A stretch of 64,000 nt of DNA, taken from assembly GCA_036852015.1 (NCBI GenBank), contig JAANDG010000111.1, positions 248,001 to 312,000 of the forward strand, in the 5' to 3' direction. This document shows, piece after piece, positions 47,801-56,905 of this stretch (positions are counted from its first letter, which is position 1; each line of letters opens with the position of its first letter). The stretch is from Pelodera strongyloides (taxonomy: Eukaryota; Nematoda; Chromadorea; Rhabditida; Rhabditidae). Below the pieces are notes generated by a model. The model was not told the origin of the DNA, did no database searches, and saw only the letters and a list, made by a program, of their open reading frames with translations. The translations under genes were made by a program, and so were the position numbers.

Positions 47801-50249
47801 TCCGAAGTTAGGATTCTTTTTTACATAATACAAGTTGAAATATTGAAAATACGTATGCTCCCAACTATCTACGAAAGTATAGACAAGGCTAGCTAGTGGG
47901 CGTGGCTCAATGCGAAGAGTCCGCTGCAGTGACAGTTCGACCCGGGTTCAATTCTATCCAGCGCCATATCAGATAACGGGTTTTGACAATTTCGTTGAAT
48001 TTCCGCTACAAGTGGTGCTAAAATAACGTTTGGCTGTCAGTGAGGTTGCACGATCTGTAATACCTCGGCACATACTAACTACATACATTTATTTATTTGC
48101 TTTTACCGAGAGTAGTTATTAGTTATAATAATATTGTATACTATGTTTTACTATTTTTAATTTTAAGTTGTATTTATTGAATTTATTATCAGCATACAAG
48201 TACTGCTCCTGGACAATCTATTTTAAAACATAATCAGCATACAAGTATTCAAGTTTACCTCTAGCAGTGTCATGTGAGGTCTTTTTGTCCTTGCCTAGTA
48301 GACTGATAGCTCAATGGTATGTCTCTTGTCTCGCGTGATGATGGACCCTGGTTCGAATCCTGTGCGTAGCACCTATTCATTCCGCAGAAATTCCGATTAG
48401 GATTTCTTCGATAGCGATGGTGCAATAGAGATTTGGGGGAACGTCAGCGCTGTGTTTATTAACGCTGGGCATTTACTGCTCCTGGACAATCTATTTTAAA
48501 ACATTATTAACATGTGTTAGGCAAATTGTAAGCAAAACAATTTTAAAGCGGTGTGGAGTGCTGTTTTGAGATGTAGTGCTGAACCACTGCATTTCCATGT
48601 TATTTATGTGCGAGCATGTTGCCCACGTTTGCATTTCGCGCACAGAATGGAATACCATTGACGTATAATACATGAAGCCCAACTAACACGTTTCAAGAGC
48701 CACGGGCCATTCCACCTTGATCCACCTTGAAGTATATATTATGGACACTGTGAAGTAAATATTATGAATCGATTGAACAGCCGTTTTTCTTTACCTATTA
48801 TTTGTTTCAGGTTAATTGAGTACGGAGTTCTGGACCACATTTTGCTGACGTGTAAACGTGCAACGGATACACCGAAGACCCTGCGGGGTGAGTAAGAGTG
48901 AGTAATTTTAAAGGCCAACGTATTGCGGAAGGCCTAAGCCTAAGGTAACCTTGTTACGCCAGTCCATGAAAACATGATATGTATGTTCTATGCAAAAAGA
49001 AAAGGAAATTACAGTATATTTGAATCCTTATGTTCCTCATTACAGACATGCCGCCCTTGCACTCGCTAACCTCTCACTCTACAGTTGTTCGGAAGGAAAG
49101 AAAAAGATTATGCAGAAAAAGGTTGACTTTTTATTTAATTTATGAATTTTTTAATCTTCTTTCCAAATTTGGAACATTGATTGCTAATTTTCCCATCTAT
49201 GCCTTTATCTCCGTGAGGTGTAATTTTCAGTAGTGTAGGTTGTGTACTTGTATGTTTGACGTCCGATGTAGAACTGAAATAAAAACGCAAAAGACGATGT
49301 GAGGTGACCTTCCCTTTAATAAGACTATTTAATAAGACTAGCTTGGAATTCTACTAGTTTTTTTTAGGTGCCCGACTGGTTATTCCTACTCGCGTCCCAG
49401 CCCGATGACTTGACACGATACTACGCCTGCCTAGCGATTTGCATGTTCGGAAGTAGCAAGGTGTGATAATTAATCATTCCAATTGGGTTGTATTCTGTAT
49501 CGAAAAGGCCCAGAAGGACACATAAATTAGCATATAATGTATGAAAGTGCAGTTGTCCAGCATACGCTACAAAGCCACGAGTCCGTACCGCTTTAAATGT
49601 AAGTTACTTCCTTCTTTATTTCTAGGAGATGGAAGCTGCGGTGAACAAGTCGGGTACAATTGCCCTCGTCGAGCCATTCTTGTTATCACACAACGCGACG
49701 ACTTTTGCAGGAGATCACTACAAACACAGCCAGGGGAGACCGAAAGAGTGGCTGATTAGGTAGGAATTATTAACTTTTTTATTTTCATGGGTCTGTGAGT
49801 GGGAGTGTGAATATGCTAATTTTTTCAACAACACTTTTGTAGTTTCGTTGTTCTTTTGTAAATTATGATCTTGTTTGTTAGCGTGAATTGAATAGTGCAA
49901 AGTGCAGTCAGATACTTGTGAAACGAGTTGGTACGCAGAATATATCTGATACAGTGCATTGGGCTTTTCCATGCTGTACTGTAACAAGGTGGTGTATAGT
50001 ATGTAATTTCTGCTTGTTGGGCGTAGAAGATACAGTTACCTATCGTACTGGGTGTAAGGCCTCATGGACGTCGCTACGAAACTAAGCGCCGGCACTTACG
50101 TCAAGTATTTACTTCTATTTACTATTTACTTTCTTAGGTTACTCCCCATGCTTCAATCCAAATGTCGTGAAGCCAGGAGTATGGCCGCTTTTCATTTTAC
50201 AATGGAGGCCGCTATCAAGAAGGACCAGAATAAGTTGGACGTCTTTCAG
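25797..50249 (+). CDS. tir-1: TIR-1/SARM1 homologue: alternative N-termini and ARM domain; SAM and TIR exons not in window
   Basis: Common exons, all in phase: 39456-39809, 40404-40557, 40838-40993, 41212-41319, 41944-42066, 42255-42305, 42543-42647, 46384-46537, 46989-47060, 47165-47282, 48811-48891, 49046-49121, 49368-49460, 49626-49759, 50138-50249. The first six encode a Ser/Pro-rich, probably disordered region. From 42543 on comes the ARM-repeat domain (HTLKTKLSKYQSFIDKAF, CDYLRDQKYLETLISHF, ALALANLSLY, KKKIMQKKVPDWLFLLASQ, EARSMAAFHFTMEAAIKK), which closely resembles nematode TIR-1 as I know it. In this family the ARM domain senses NAD+/NMN and restrains a C-terminal TIR NADase through SAM oligomers, acting in axon degeneration and p38 innate-immune signalling. 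With the 25797 start the window encodes 731 residues. At 48811 the GA|GTAAGA donor is chosen over GG|GTGAGT because only it keeps phase; it adds a Gly-Glu. No SAM or TIR exon is seen in the remaining 13.7 kb. Confidence 0.92.
27968..28103 (+). CDS. tir-1: tir-1 long-form exon 2
   Basis: TGATTTTAG acceptor, AAG|GTACTG donor. Reads VPQIGEEEETIPGSLDSSSA, then a Pro/Asp-rich stretch ending RHPLIK. High GC compared with its flanks. Phase 2 in, phase 0 out. Confidence 0.65.
28418..28527 (+). CDS. tir-1: tir-1 long-form exon 3
   Basis: TACTGTAG acceptor and GGAAG|GTTGGT donor. Reads DVKAKTTMGDDLVREERNQL and ends in Arg/Ser-rich CRRSPLGR. Phase 0 in, phase 2 out, so it can join 39456 directly or through the 18-nt exon at 28848. 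Confidence 0.65.
28848..28865 (+). CDS. tir-1: Possible 18-nt tir-1 microexon
   Basis: TTTGAAG acceptor and ACG|GTAAGC donor enclose 18 bases, phase 2 on both sides. Inclusion would add RSPLLR, echoing the RSPLGR that ends the previous exon, without shifting the frame. Such a short match can arise by chance. Confidence 0.35.
29707..29816. repeat. CT-rich simple sequence
   Basis: Long run of C and T (CTCTCT with TTT and CCC variants) in a tir-1 intron. Confidence 0.9.
29958..30104. mobile_element. MITE family B, copy 2 (diverged)
   Basis: TTAAAGTGGAATGCCACGTGG at the left is mirrored by CCACGTGTCATCCGCTTA at the right, with a CCCCTTCTGTGC centre like the other B copies. Confidence 0.6.
30696..30766. 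repeat. 71-bp poly(T) tract immediately upstream of a tir-1 first exon
   Basis: Uninterrupted T from 30696 to 30766, ending 26 bases before the ATG at 30792. Confidence 0.95.
30792..30886 (+). CDS. tir-1: tir-1 alternative first exon 2
   Basis: ATG at 30792 reads MDESTTETELSFTVKSKKKT and on to IEDLRNIKL, ending CT|GTAAGT (phase 2). That matches the acceptor at 39456, where the first base completes Leu. The basic KSKKKT stretch follows an acidic start. An alternative promoter is inferred, since the exon opens with its own ATG. Confidence 0.72.
31762..32171. mobile_element. Long TTAAAG-ended element, about 410 bp
   Basis: Left end TTAAAGCGATATAGCAGCCG is like family A. Right end CACAAACCACGTGCCATATCCCTTTAA is like family B. 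The unique interior has a frame open at 31788-32096 with no recognised product. It may be a hybrid or a MITE carrying an insertion. Confidence 0.55.
32350..32402. repeat. (GA)n microsatellite
   Basis: About 53 bases of pure GA in a tir-1 intron. Confidence 0.95.
32692..32873. mobile_element. MITE family A, copy 4
   Basis: TTAAAGGGAAACACCGGCCG to CCGTCCAGTATTTCGCTTTA inverted ends. The interior TCATTTGCATATGCTGCATA carries an octamer. Confidence 0.85.
33346..33412. repeat. Short inverted repeat with octamers
   Basis: ATATTATATGCAAATTTTTCC is mirrored by GGACAAAATTTGCATATAATA about 30 bases later. One octamer in each arm. Possibly a MITE core. Confidence 0.6.
34084..34199. repeat. Compound (GA)n-G9-T57-G-rich tract
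   Basis: GA repeat to 34110, then a G run, a 57-base T run (34119-34175) and G/A-rich sequence. Prone to assembly error. Confidence 0.9.
34531..34699. mobile_element. MITE family A, diverged copy
   Basis: TTAAAGCGACATAACGGCCG start, TATGTATTTATGCTCAGTGA and CATTTGCATATTGTGG inside, and a worn right arm AAAACCGGCAGTGCTGCAC. Confidence 0.65.
35201..35316 (+). CDS. tir-1: tir-1 alternative first exon 3
   Basis: ATG at 35201 reads MLDTNTPKTPEFFRYDLDSI and then RATVERHKRECLESEQRNK, ending AA|GTAAGT (phase 2); the first base of 39456 completes Lys. The charged second half is predicted helical, perhaps coiled-coil. This is the most protein-like of the alternative starts. Confidence 0.78.
36310..36392. 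repeat. GC-rich GTGCGCGG foldback
   Basis: GTGCGCGGCGCATTCTCAA is mirrored by TTGAGAACAACGCGCGCCGCGCAC. Related GTGCGCGG/GCGCACC stretches appear at 3604, 6215, 7714, 24110, 41755, 46885 and 62485, suggesting one dispersed family. Confidence 0.6.
37553..37724. mobile_element. Palindromic MITE family C, copy 2 (172 bp)
   Basis: Same length and nearly the same sequence as 23348-23519, with TTAAAGCGAAATTCTAGCCCC and GGCTGGCATTTCGCTTTAA ends. It lies 127 bases upstream of the tir-1 first exon at 37851. Confidence 0.9.
37851..37912 (+). CDS. tir-1: tir-1 alternative first exon 4
   Basis: ATG at 37851 reads MSRLAVTIKAIDFTQLSQDE and ends AG|GTGAGG (phase 2), joining 39456 to complete Arg. It gives the shortest N-terminus, nearest the common exon. 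Same phase as the other starts. Confidence 0.6.
38395..38486. repeat. CT-rich simple sequence
   Basis: CTCTCT tract with TTT interruptions in a tir-1 intron. Confidence 0.9.
38806..38865. repeat. Interrupted poly(T) tract
   Basis: T30-AG-T28, followed by TATTTATTTTTATTTT. Confidence 0.95.
41040..41168. repeat. GA-rich simple sequence
   Basis: GAGAGA/GGAGAG-rich run in the 218-bp tir-1 intron between 40993 and 41212. It keeps one frame open but carries no protein signal. Confidence 0.85.
43251..43450. repeat. CGAGGTCGATGC repeat block, copy 1
   Basis: TATAGGGAGGAAGGGGA at 43251, then CGAGGTCGATGC at three places and CTGACGCGGTCGATG at 43381. The same words recur at 45884-46081, so a related block lies near each end of 43.25-46.08 kb inside one tir-1 intron. 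Confidence 0.65.
43565..43769 (+). CDS. Candidate two-exon 42-aa protein nested in a tir-1 intron
   Basis: Exon 43565-43662 opens ATG and reads MYNPVKNAPHFKMRGGDVGK and on through INEPFLFVDNHRE, ending G|GTTAGT (phase 1). TTTTTTCAG at 43740 starts a second exon that reads AFIEKDWEI and stops at TGA (43769). Further strong splice pairs follow (43898 donor, 44072-44224, 44807-44838), as expected for a longer spliced transcript with a long 3' UTR, or for a noncoding RNA. The 3.7-kb host intron separates two ARM-domain exons. I do not recognise the protein. Another reading of the second exon, through VHREGLGNLKS, is open further but has no start in phase. Repeat blocks on both sides raise the option that this is cargo of a mobile element. 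Confidence 0.3.
44072..44224 (+). ncRNA. Candidate exon of a nested spliced transcript
   Basis: CTGTTTTTCAG acceptor and GGAAAG|GTACGT donor bound 153 purine-rich bases with no conserved-looking reading. Placed with 43565-43898 because the splice signals are all on the plus strand and alternate correctly. No coding assignment. Confidence 0.25.
44413..44610. mobile_element. Foldback repeat family G, copy 2
   Basis: Shares CACTTGCGAAAATGG, TGTCCATGT, AGGTCCCGCAGCG and TTTGAATCTAGTATG with 11888-12083. Ends ATGGGGTTTCCATC and GATGGAAACCCCAT are an exact inverted pair. Confidence 0.7.
45163..45333. mobile_element. MITE family A, copy 5
   Basis: TTAAAGCAAAATACAGGCCG to AACCGGCTGGTATTTCGCTC inverted ends. 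In the same tir-1 intron as the nested transcript candidate. Confidence 0.8.
45884..46081. repeat. CGAGGTCGATGC repeat block, copy 2
   Basis: AAAACTGACGCGGTCGATGC occurs twice (near 45886 and 45964), with CTATCGAGGC units between and TATAGGGAGGAAGGGGA at the end. Confidence 0.65.
46577..46649 (+). tRNA. tRNA-Phe (GAA), copy 1
   Basis: GCCATGA...TCGTGGC forms a 7-bp acceptor stem (one T-G pair), with D arm TAGCTCAGTTGGGAGAGTG and anticodon arm TTAGACTGAAGATCTAA (GAA at the turn). The T arm has one A/C mismatch from CCGGC, and the D stem has a G-T pair. 73 nt, no intron, T-rich terminator just after. Slightly decayed compared with copy 3. It sits in a tir-1 intron, 39 bases past an exon. Confidence 0.8.
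46717..46790 (+). tRNA. tRNA-Phe (GAA), copy 2
   Basis: As copy 1 with a canonical D stem (GAGAGCG), but one extra G in the T stem/acceptor junction (CCCGGGTTCGTGGCA) makes it 74 nt. Followed by GTTCCCTTTTTGG. Its 3' flank matches that of copy 3, so the two copies share a duplicated segment larger than the tRNA. Confidence 0.8.
47401..47472 (+). repeat. tRNA-like sequence 6
   Basis: CATGGCGCAGTGCGTTGTGG (A box), CTCGACGAGCGAAAG and GCGGGTTCGAATTCG (B box) at tRNA spacing. Poor stems. In a tir-1 intron. Confidence 0.45.
47897..47967 (+). repeat. tRNA-like sequence 7
   Basis: GTGGGCGTGGCTCAATGCG, then GACCCGGGTTCAATTCTATC. The two boxes are spaced like a tRNA but the anticodon arm is not recognisable. 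Confidence 0.4.
48299..48371 (+). repeat. tRNA-like sequence 8
   Basis: TAGACTGATAGCTCAATGGT (A box) and CCCTGGTTCGAATCCTGTG (B box with T stem). The acceptor stem is weak. Confidence 0.45.
48543..48720. mobile_element. MITE family B, copy 3
   Basis: TTAAAGCGGTGTGGAGTGCTG left end, CACGTTTCAAGAGCCACGGGCC right arm. GCGCACAGAATGGAATACC is shared with 25304-25500. Confidence 0.65.
49510..49597. mobile_element. MITE family B, right-half fragment
   Basis: CATAAATTAGCATATAATG, then GCAGTTGTCCAGCATACG and ACGAGTCCGTACCGCTTTAA. Only the right half is present. It ends 28 bases before a tir-1 exon at 49626. Confidence 0.6.
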
Positions 50250-52231
50250 GTTAGAAATTATTATTTTAGCTATTATTATTTTTCTTGTTCTTACTGTAAC
50301 TTACAGTATTTTGTTAGTATCAGCTTATCTTTGTGTTGTACTGTATACTTTATTACTGTAACTGTACTATTTAGCAGCTAGCTGACCTTTTCGTTGTTTT
50401 GCATTTTTTTTTATTTTGCAGCTTTTTTAGTCACCATCAGCCTAGCACTGACCCAAGTTTGCATTAAAAAAAGGGAAAGTACCGAATGTTCCATCATAGG
50501 CGCCACGTGAACCCTATCGTACATCTGTGTATGGTTAATCCATGTTTTTGCGATTTTTTATCGCGATTAACACCGTTAAGAAGGTACAATTTACGTCAGA
50601 GCACACGCCCTAAGCCTAAGCAATATTAACGGGGTTTGAAATTCTTATCTTTGTGTAACTTCTCGCGAACTATTTAATCTTTCAAACTTCGGAAAATAGT
50701 CTTCTGTAAAAGTTATAAGCTCTTTTGCTTTTGCATATTATCTGCATGGCTCATCTACGGTAAAATTTTGTTTAAAAAAAAAGTAGGCCTCCTAAAGTCT
50801 ATATTATATTGTATAGTAGTTTTTCACTTGTTTTTCAATGAGTAACCCTATAGCAAAATAGACCGCTTTTTAGCAGCTTCTGCCAAAAAATCGCTGCGTC
50901 CCCCACGATGTTCCGCTATGAAATCTTTGGTATATTAATTAGGAAAAGATAAAAGTATAAATTTTCTGTCACGTTTTCCGACACTCCTTTGTTGGTTTAG
51001 CAGCTTAAACCAAGAGTTGATCTCTATGAAAACCCAGAGATAACAATTGGTCTTTGTGTAGCATTGATTCCTCTTATTTATATAAAGAATTATATAAAGC
51101 TACAGTATCTGAAGCTGGGACTTTTGGGAGCTTGCCATGTAGTACTGTGGGAATGTAGTGAACGTTGGTACTGTAGTACTACGGTATTTCCTATAAATAA
51201 TCGTATGCTCTGGGTTACCGTATAATGGAAGCCAAAGCTTCCCAACTAGCGATCGGGGTGAAATTTTTCTGTATCAGCATATGTAACATTATAATTATAA
51301 TTATTTACTAAAATATGTTTTAATGCTGAATATTATACATAGTTACTATAATCAACATAATCTCAGTCCCATAAAAGATCAAATTCCTGTGTTAAAAATA
51401 GATGTTTATCAACGCATTCACATTTTAGAATAAAAAAAGCACTAAGTTTTCTGGCCGCGTGGGTGCAATACATAACTATTTATATGAACAGTAAACAACT
51501 TTTGAATGATTATAGATTATGTTAAAGGGATACCGTATACGATGGTTATTCTCACAAAAAAAAATACAAACAAACCCTCTTTAAAACAATGTCTTTTTTA
51601 CCGTATGTTAGTCCCTACCTGTTCAGTGGCTCACGTTCATTGAACTTAAACTAAAATGGAGTGAAAATAAGTCTCAGAAATTAAAAATCCTCTTTCCTTA
51701 TTCCTTTTTTTTTTAAAATTATTAATATTGTAAATCAAAAACTAAGATTTTTTCTACATTTTTTCGAAAAATTCTCAAAATTCAGGCCAGTGGTCTTTGC
51801 GCTCTGTGCGCGCGCTCTCATACAACTGTTCCTTAGTTTTGTTTATTCTTGGTACATGCAAACATGTTTACTTTTATTTTTCCTTCCGTAAAACTTGGAT
51901 ATATATTTATATATTCAAAGAAATAAAAACTATCACTAGGGAAATTCTGACCGGTCCCTAGGGAAAATATCTTTAGCTACCTTGGTTGATCCTTAGGTTC
52001 TTGATGTATTTTTTCACTATTCCCGGCGATGAGCGCAACGCAACCGTGTGCGCCTTTACGGATCCGGTTCCGCAACGGATATCTATTGTGACTCATTTCA
52101 TGTGTCATCATTGTGCACTGTTGTGCAATTTGTGTATACATGCCGATATTGGGTTACTAACCCAAATACAAGATGTATCTTTCTTCTTTGAATTAGATGA
52201 ATAGCCAGAATCATCTAAAGATCAAAAACGT

Positions 52232-52304
52232 GCCATGATAGCTCTGTTGGGAGAGCGTTAGACTGAAGATCTAAATGTCACCGGTTCGATCCCGGTTCGT
52301 GGCA
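52232..52304 (+). tRNA. tRNA-Phe (GAA), copy 3
   Basis: Best of the three: acceptor GCCATGA/TCGTGGC, D stem GCTC/GAGC, anticodon stem TTAGA/TCTAA with a CTGAAGA loop, T arm ACCGG-TTCGATC-CCGGT fully paired, discriminator A. 73 nt. TTTTT terminator 8 bases downstream. Genomic CCA absent, as usual in eukaryotes. Most likely functional copy. Confidence 0.88.
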
Positions 52305-52823
52305 GTTCCCTTTTTGTTCTTTATGAACAGGTGATGTGTCCTCATCTGCTGTTACCAGCACTACTTACGCAATCGGGGTCAACTTACGCCGAGTGGTATC
52401 GGGTTAAAACCTGTCGCGAAGCAAAGTAATTAGCGTTCAGGCAGCGGAAATGCTACTTACGTACTGCTATTGTAAGAATTCTTTGGATAAGCATGTATGT
52501 ACTAAATATACTGATTGAGCATAACTAAACATTTGGGTAAACATTTGGGGTTCAGAAGTTTTCTAATTATCTCACTGAGTGGGTACGTTCCATTTCGGCA
52601 AAAAATTGATTTCCTTTTGGCTCAGAACACACATGGACTCCTGCTCCTGGGATCCTAATCATTTAAGAGGTCACAGTTAACGTGACGCATCGCAACGCAT
52701 TAACCTACGTTCGACACTTGAGACATGTATACGACATACACTTCCTATTACTTGTACCGTCAAATTTTCATTTTTTTTTTACATTTTTTCACTATATTTA
52801 AATACAAATTTCTAATAATCAAC

Positions 52824-52868
52824 TTTTGATCAGGGTGTCGCACTGACGAGCACCCCCGCCCTGATCAA
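52824..52868. repeat. Inverted repeat TTGATCAGGG...CCCTGATCAA
   Basis: A 12-bp perfect arm pair around a GTGTCGCACTGACGAGCACC-type centre. Related words (CGTCTGCGACAGGG) follow directly, suggesting a second nested copy. Confidence 0.6.
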
Positions 52869-53727
52869 AAATCCTCGTCTGCGACAGGGGGTCGAAACGA
52901 GGTCCGTGTTTTACACGGTATTTAAATTCTAAATATACATTCAAACTTCAATACTAGCAATAATAAGTTGCTATTTAATACTGTCATTCCTTTTTTTATC
53001 TTTACCTTATGAATCAAGTCTTTGTAATATTAATTCTGTTTATTGAAGTGCATAAATCCGTCGGTTTAATAATATTATACCACCGGGGCACACTCCCTTT
53101 AAATAAGGCTACGATAGCTAAACACTAAACTAAAGTAGTTTTCTCCTTTAGAATACCAGATTTAGTTAGCATATTTCCTCCAACTCAGAATAACCCCTGA
53201 GGCACCGTAGCCGTATGACGTACAATATTCAAATTTCGCGCGCTTTCCCGCGCTAATTATGCCAGGCAGATATTAACGTGCAATTAGCACTGCGCGGCGC
53301 GGTAGCCGATGATTATATTGTTTGTCTAAGAGAGGTGCTCACTAAACGGTGACCTAAGCAGCTACAGTATGTGTAAGACATTTGAATACCGACACACACT
53401 TGGCAAACACCCGCAAGCTACTTGTAGGTAATGCACCTGCCACCTGTTTTTGAATATAGACATAGAAGAAGCCGCATTATTCAAAAATTATTCAAATTTG
53501 TAATGAGCTCGAGAACTTTTTGCAGTACTGTAGTCAACGGAAAGATGATTTATAAAAAAACATGCATATATTCATCATCTCGTCTATTGCGTGAAATCTA
53601 AGCATAAGAAGGTGATACAAACATGTAAACTATTGAATGGCCTTCAAAAATGATTTGTTTGGTTTTCCACCATGTCCCTGTTGACGATATCTAAAAATCT
53701 GTATGCATTTTAAAGTTTCACATTTAG

Positions 53728-53791
53728 TGTAATGGTATCCCTTTAATATTCAAAATCTTAGTGTACTGGTATCCCTTTAATATTTACAATC
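53728..53791. repeat. Tandem duplication of GGTATCCCTTTAATATT
   Basis: GTGTAATGGTATCCCTTTAATATT and GTGTACTGGTATCCCTTTAATATT lie head to tail, about 35 bases apart. Confidence 0.8.
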
Positions 53792-54883
53792 CCTTGAAAG
53801 CAATTTTCTTAGTATTGCATCATCATAAGTGCTCTTGCTCCGCGACTGTGACACGTGTAAACATATGAGTATAAGTGCAAGGTACAAGACACCGCTCTCC
53901 CGGATGGTATAGGAGTGAGCAAGTGCAAGGAGCTGTTTATTCATCTTTATGCAAAAATAAAACAACACTTTTTGTTGTGACCACCACTCTATGTCATACG
54001 TAAACAACACGAAATAATACACAACGGATGCTGAACTGAGATGAATCATCAAATATTTTTCCACAAAGTAAGTGAAATAGGCTCTAGCTCTCTACTTGGC
54101 CTATTTTTATTATAAAAACTTATCTATACTCTAAATCAAGAAGCATACCGGAGGACCAAACAATATGAAGACAAGTAGTAGTCCAACTATCGATTTGAAG
54201 GACAAAGGAAACACAACATATGTTTAAAGAACACATTTACTAAAAAGCGTGCAAAGCAACTAGTGTGCAGAGTCGTTCGTAAACAAAATATAGTAAAACA
54301 CCAAACTAAAAAGCAGGAGGAGAGAAAAGAGAAACATGCAATAACTTACTCTATTGATAACATACACAATACATTTTCAACACTTAACTAACAAACCCGG
54401 CTAAGCTAAGTAAAAGTTATCTAATCTTATAAAAAGAGAAAGTGTAGAAAAAGTGTGAATCTCCATTCTCTCTCTCGTTTAAAACAATACCAGTTGCTTC
54501 CGCCCTCTCTTGCCAGCTGTCGCTGCAAGAGAGTTCGTCTGCAAACATTTGCAAAATAAACAAATGCTTACACGAAAACACTAGACATCTAACGGAATAA
54601 AAGATATAATTACATTATAATTACATTACATGTAATGGATGTGCTCAGCTTATTTCTATCAATATCAACTTTTATCACAATCAGCTGTTTACTCCTTACA
54701 TCCTCTCTGGGTCTCTATAGCATGACAGTTGTCGCGGCGCTCTCTCTCTATCCATGACGCGCCGCGGCCCAACTAACAAGTCAGTGTGCCCATGTCGTTG
54801 CTAACACCAAGACGACAATAAATGATGTGTTCGTATTTAATCATATTCATGAACACAACAAATCACACAACAACACAATAATA

Positions 54884-54916
54884 CTAAATTATGGGCACGG
54901 GCAAACCCATAATTTA
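54884..54916. repeat. 12-bp perfect hairpin
   Basis: TAAATTATGGG and CCCATAATTTA flank a loop of about 10 bases (CACGGGCAAA). Confidence 0.7.
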
Positions 54917-55650
54917 GATAAGCTATGGTGCCATGGTCGTGCTTTGGCTACAAAGTGTGCGACCCGTGTGCCATACGCCCGCCAGGAGTTCGCGGTTTTA
55001 GAAAACAAGAAAAGTTTATCGCGCATCAATGGCGCCATTCTGGCGCAATAGTCGCTCGATACTTTTTGAAGCATTTCACAAGGATATGAGAGAATTAGGA
55101 GGCGTGCGCGGCGAATAACGGGCGCAGCGACAAAGTTTACTCAGTGAAGGGTTTAGATAAACTTTAAATCTATGAAAAAAATCTTTAAATCTTTATGTGC
55201 TATGAAACCAAATCCCAGATATGTCGATCCCTTTCGTTTACGTGTTTTGATATAGAAATATTGCCGGCGATCGTTCATAGACCGATTGTCGCTTGCAAAA
55301 TTCCTGCACTTTCGGCGTAAATAAAAACAGCGCGTCGCAAATGCAACACGTTATCAGTGCAGGAAAACGATCACATTTCGTAAGCATTTCCGGTACAAGA
55401 GAGGAATGAATTATAGTAAAGAAGCTACCGGTAGGGACTAAAGCATTAGATGATTATGTGTTTCATCATTGTTGTTGAGAGAGTTTTGTACTCTAAACTC
55501 TTTTTTTTAATGTACGGCGGGAAAGACTGGAGAACAATTATATATAAAACTTTGTTGCTATGTCCTACTTACCTGCTAATTGGTAAAGTGAGTTGTATTT
55601 GAGGGTACCACTACGGCTTTACTACCATAATAAGCAAGTCTTTTCTTACA

Positions 55651-55730
55651 AGAGAGAGCTCCTTTATTCAAAGGTGGTTCAATACAGGGGTTTTCAAAGG
55701 TTGTGACTTGTTCCGCAGAGGTTATATTTA
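55651..55730 (+). repeat. Interspersed repeat N, diverged copy
   Basis: CTCCTTTATTCAAAGG and GTTCCGCAGAGG correspond in order to CACCTTTATTCAAGGG and GTTCCGCAGAGG at 63726-63786. Confidence 0.5.
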
Positions 55731-56399
55731 GTATACGTCCAGGTAGTGATACGCGTATAAGGGAAGGCGGCTATGGATCTATTATCTAATCTCGCACCTT
55801 TACATCTGGAACTGCTCCAAGTTGTTAGTTTTGTTAGTTATTTCAATTTTACCATTCATATTTTCACATCAAAAAGATGCCCCCAATCCCTTGCATACCT
55901 CAAATTGCGTGCAAATTTCGTTGAAACAACACGTCAACTTTCGCTCCTTCCGTTCTATGCAAATTTATCGCGCACGCTAATCTCCATATCTTATATGCAA
56001 ATTTCTCCCATTTTAGCATAATGAGAATGTGAGCCACGCGTGGAATGCGGCCTGACAATAAATCTATGAGTCACCGTGTATTTTGCATACATACGAATTA
56101 GTCATGTTTATCATAATGAACTAATAATAAAGCTAATACAAATTATTGTTCTACTGGCTTCTGCTGTACCCTACCTTGCGTGTAGAATGAGAAAAATGCA
56201 AAAACATCCGTGTTATTAGTGTGTTATGTATGATGCATCAGCACCCATCGGGTCAAAATGGGCATTTTGTTTTCGTCATAAATTACTCAAAAGTTTATCT
56301 GCAAATATTTTCACTAACTGGGATTTTGAGATTTGAGTTGTGTTGGATTCTGCGGCTGGATGGACCTGATATAGCCTCATTCCCCGCGCACCTAACCTC

Positions 56400-56527
56400 T
56401 TTAAAGCGAATTAATGGCTGGTTCTTGCAAGGTACCGTGAACGTCTGTATTCCTACTTATTTAGTCAAAGTGGGGTCGAATGGGGTCGGGAAGCAGTTTC
56501 AGAAACCTGCTGTTTTTTCGCTTTAAA
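56400..56527. mobile_element. Short TTAAAG-ended MITE
   Basis: TTTAAAGCGAATTAATGGCTGG at the left and GAAACCTGCTGTTTTTTCGCTTTAA at the right. 128 bp, an internally shortened A/B relative. Confidence 0.6.
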
Positions 56528-56759
56528 AAATGATTTTCCTCTAATTTTGCACATATTTGTTGTGGCTTCCAAGCAAAAGAATAAGCCTTGTCTTTGATGA
56601 TTAAACATGCAAAAATTCAAAAACATCCGGTGAAATAAGCATTCAAAGTGGCAGACAATTGTGTATAATATTTTCGTAATTATGTTTACTTTTGAAATAA
56701 TGTTTACTATCATCACGACCGGGAATGCTAAGAATTTTTTGCATTGTTGGTTACTGAAC

Positions 56760-56905
56760 AGGTCACTCTGATATGCAAACAGAGAACTAGGTAATGAGTT
56801 CAAATCCCCCTGGCGACAAATGTTTTGCATTCCTCACTCATTGTCAGCTAGATAATGAAAAGAGCTACTGGGTTCGAATCCCCCTAGCGGCAAATGTTTT
56901 GCGGT
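56760..56905 (+). repeat. Tandem tRNA 3'-half repeats
   Basis: GAGTTCAAATCCCCCTGGCG...CAAATGTTTTGC and GGGTTCGAATCCCCCTAGCG...CAAATGTTTTGC, about 70 bases apart. Each looks like a T arm plus the same tail, so a tRNA-derived unit is tandemly duplicated. Confidence 0.55.

Noticed and set aside
48811..49121. Apparent frameshift between two tir-1 exons
   Set aside because: Resolved by the GA|GTAAGA donor at 48891, which restores phase.
51986..52204. Plus-strand frame upstream of tRNA-Phe copy 3, considered as the next tir-1 exon
   Set aside because: It does not resemble the ARM segment, SAM or TIR sequence expected after 50249, and lacks a phase-0 acceptor.
53777..54064. 95-codon minus-strand frame with hydrophobic stretches
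   Set aside because: AT-rich composition like its flanks, no homology I recognise, no splice partners.
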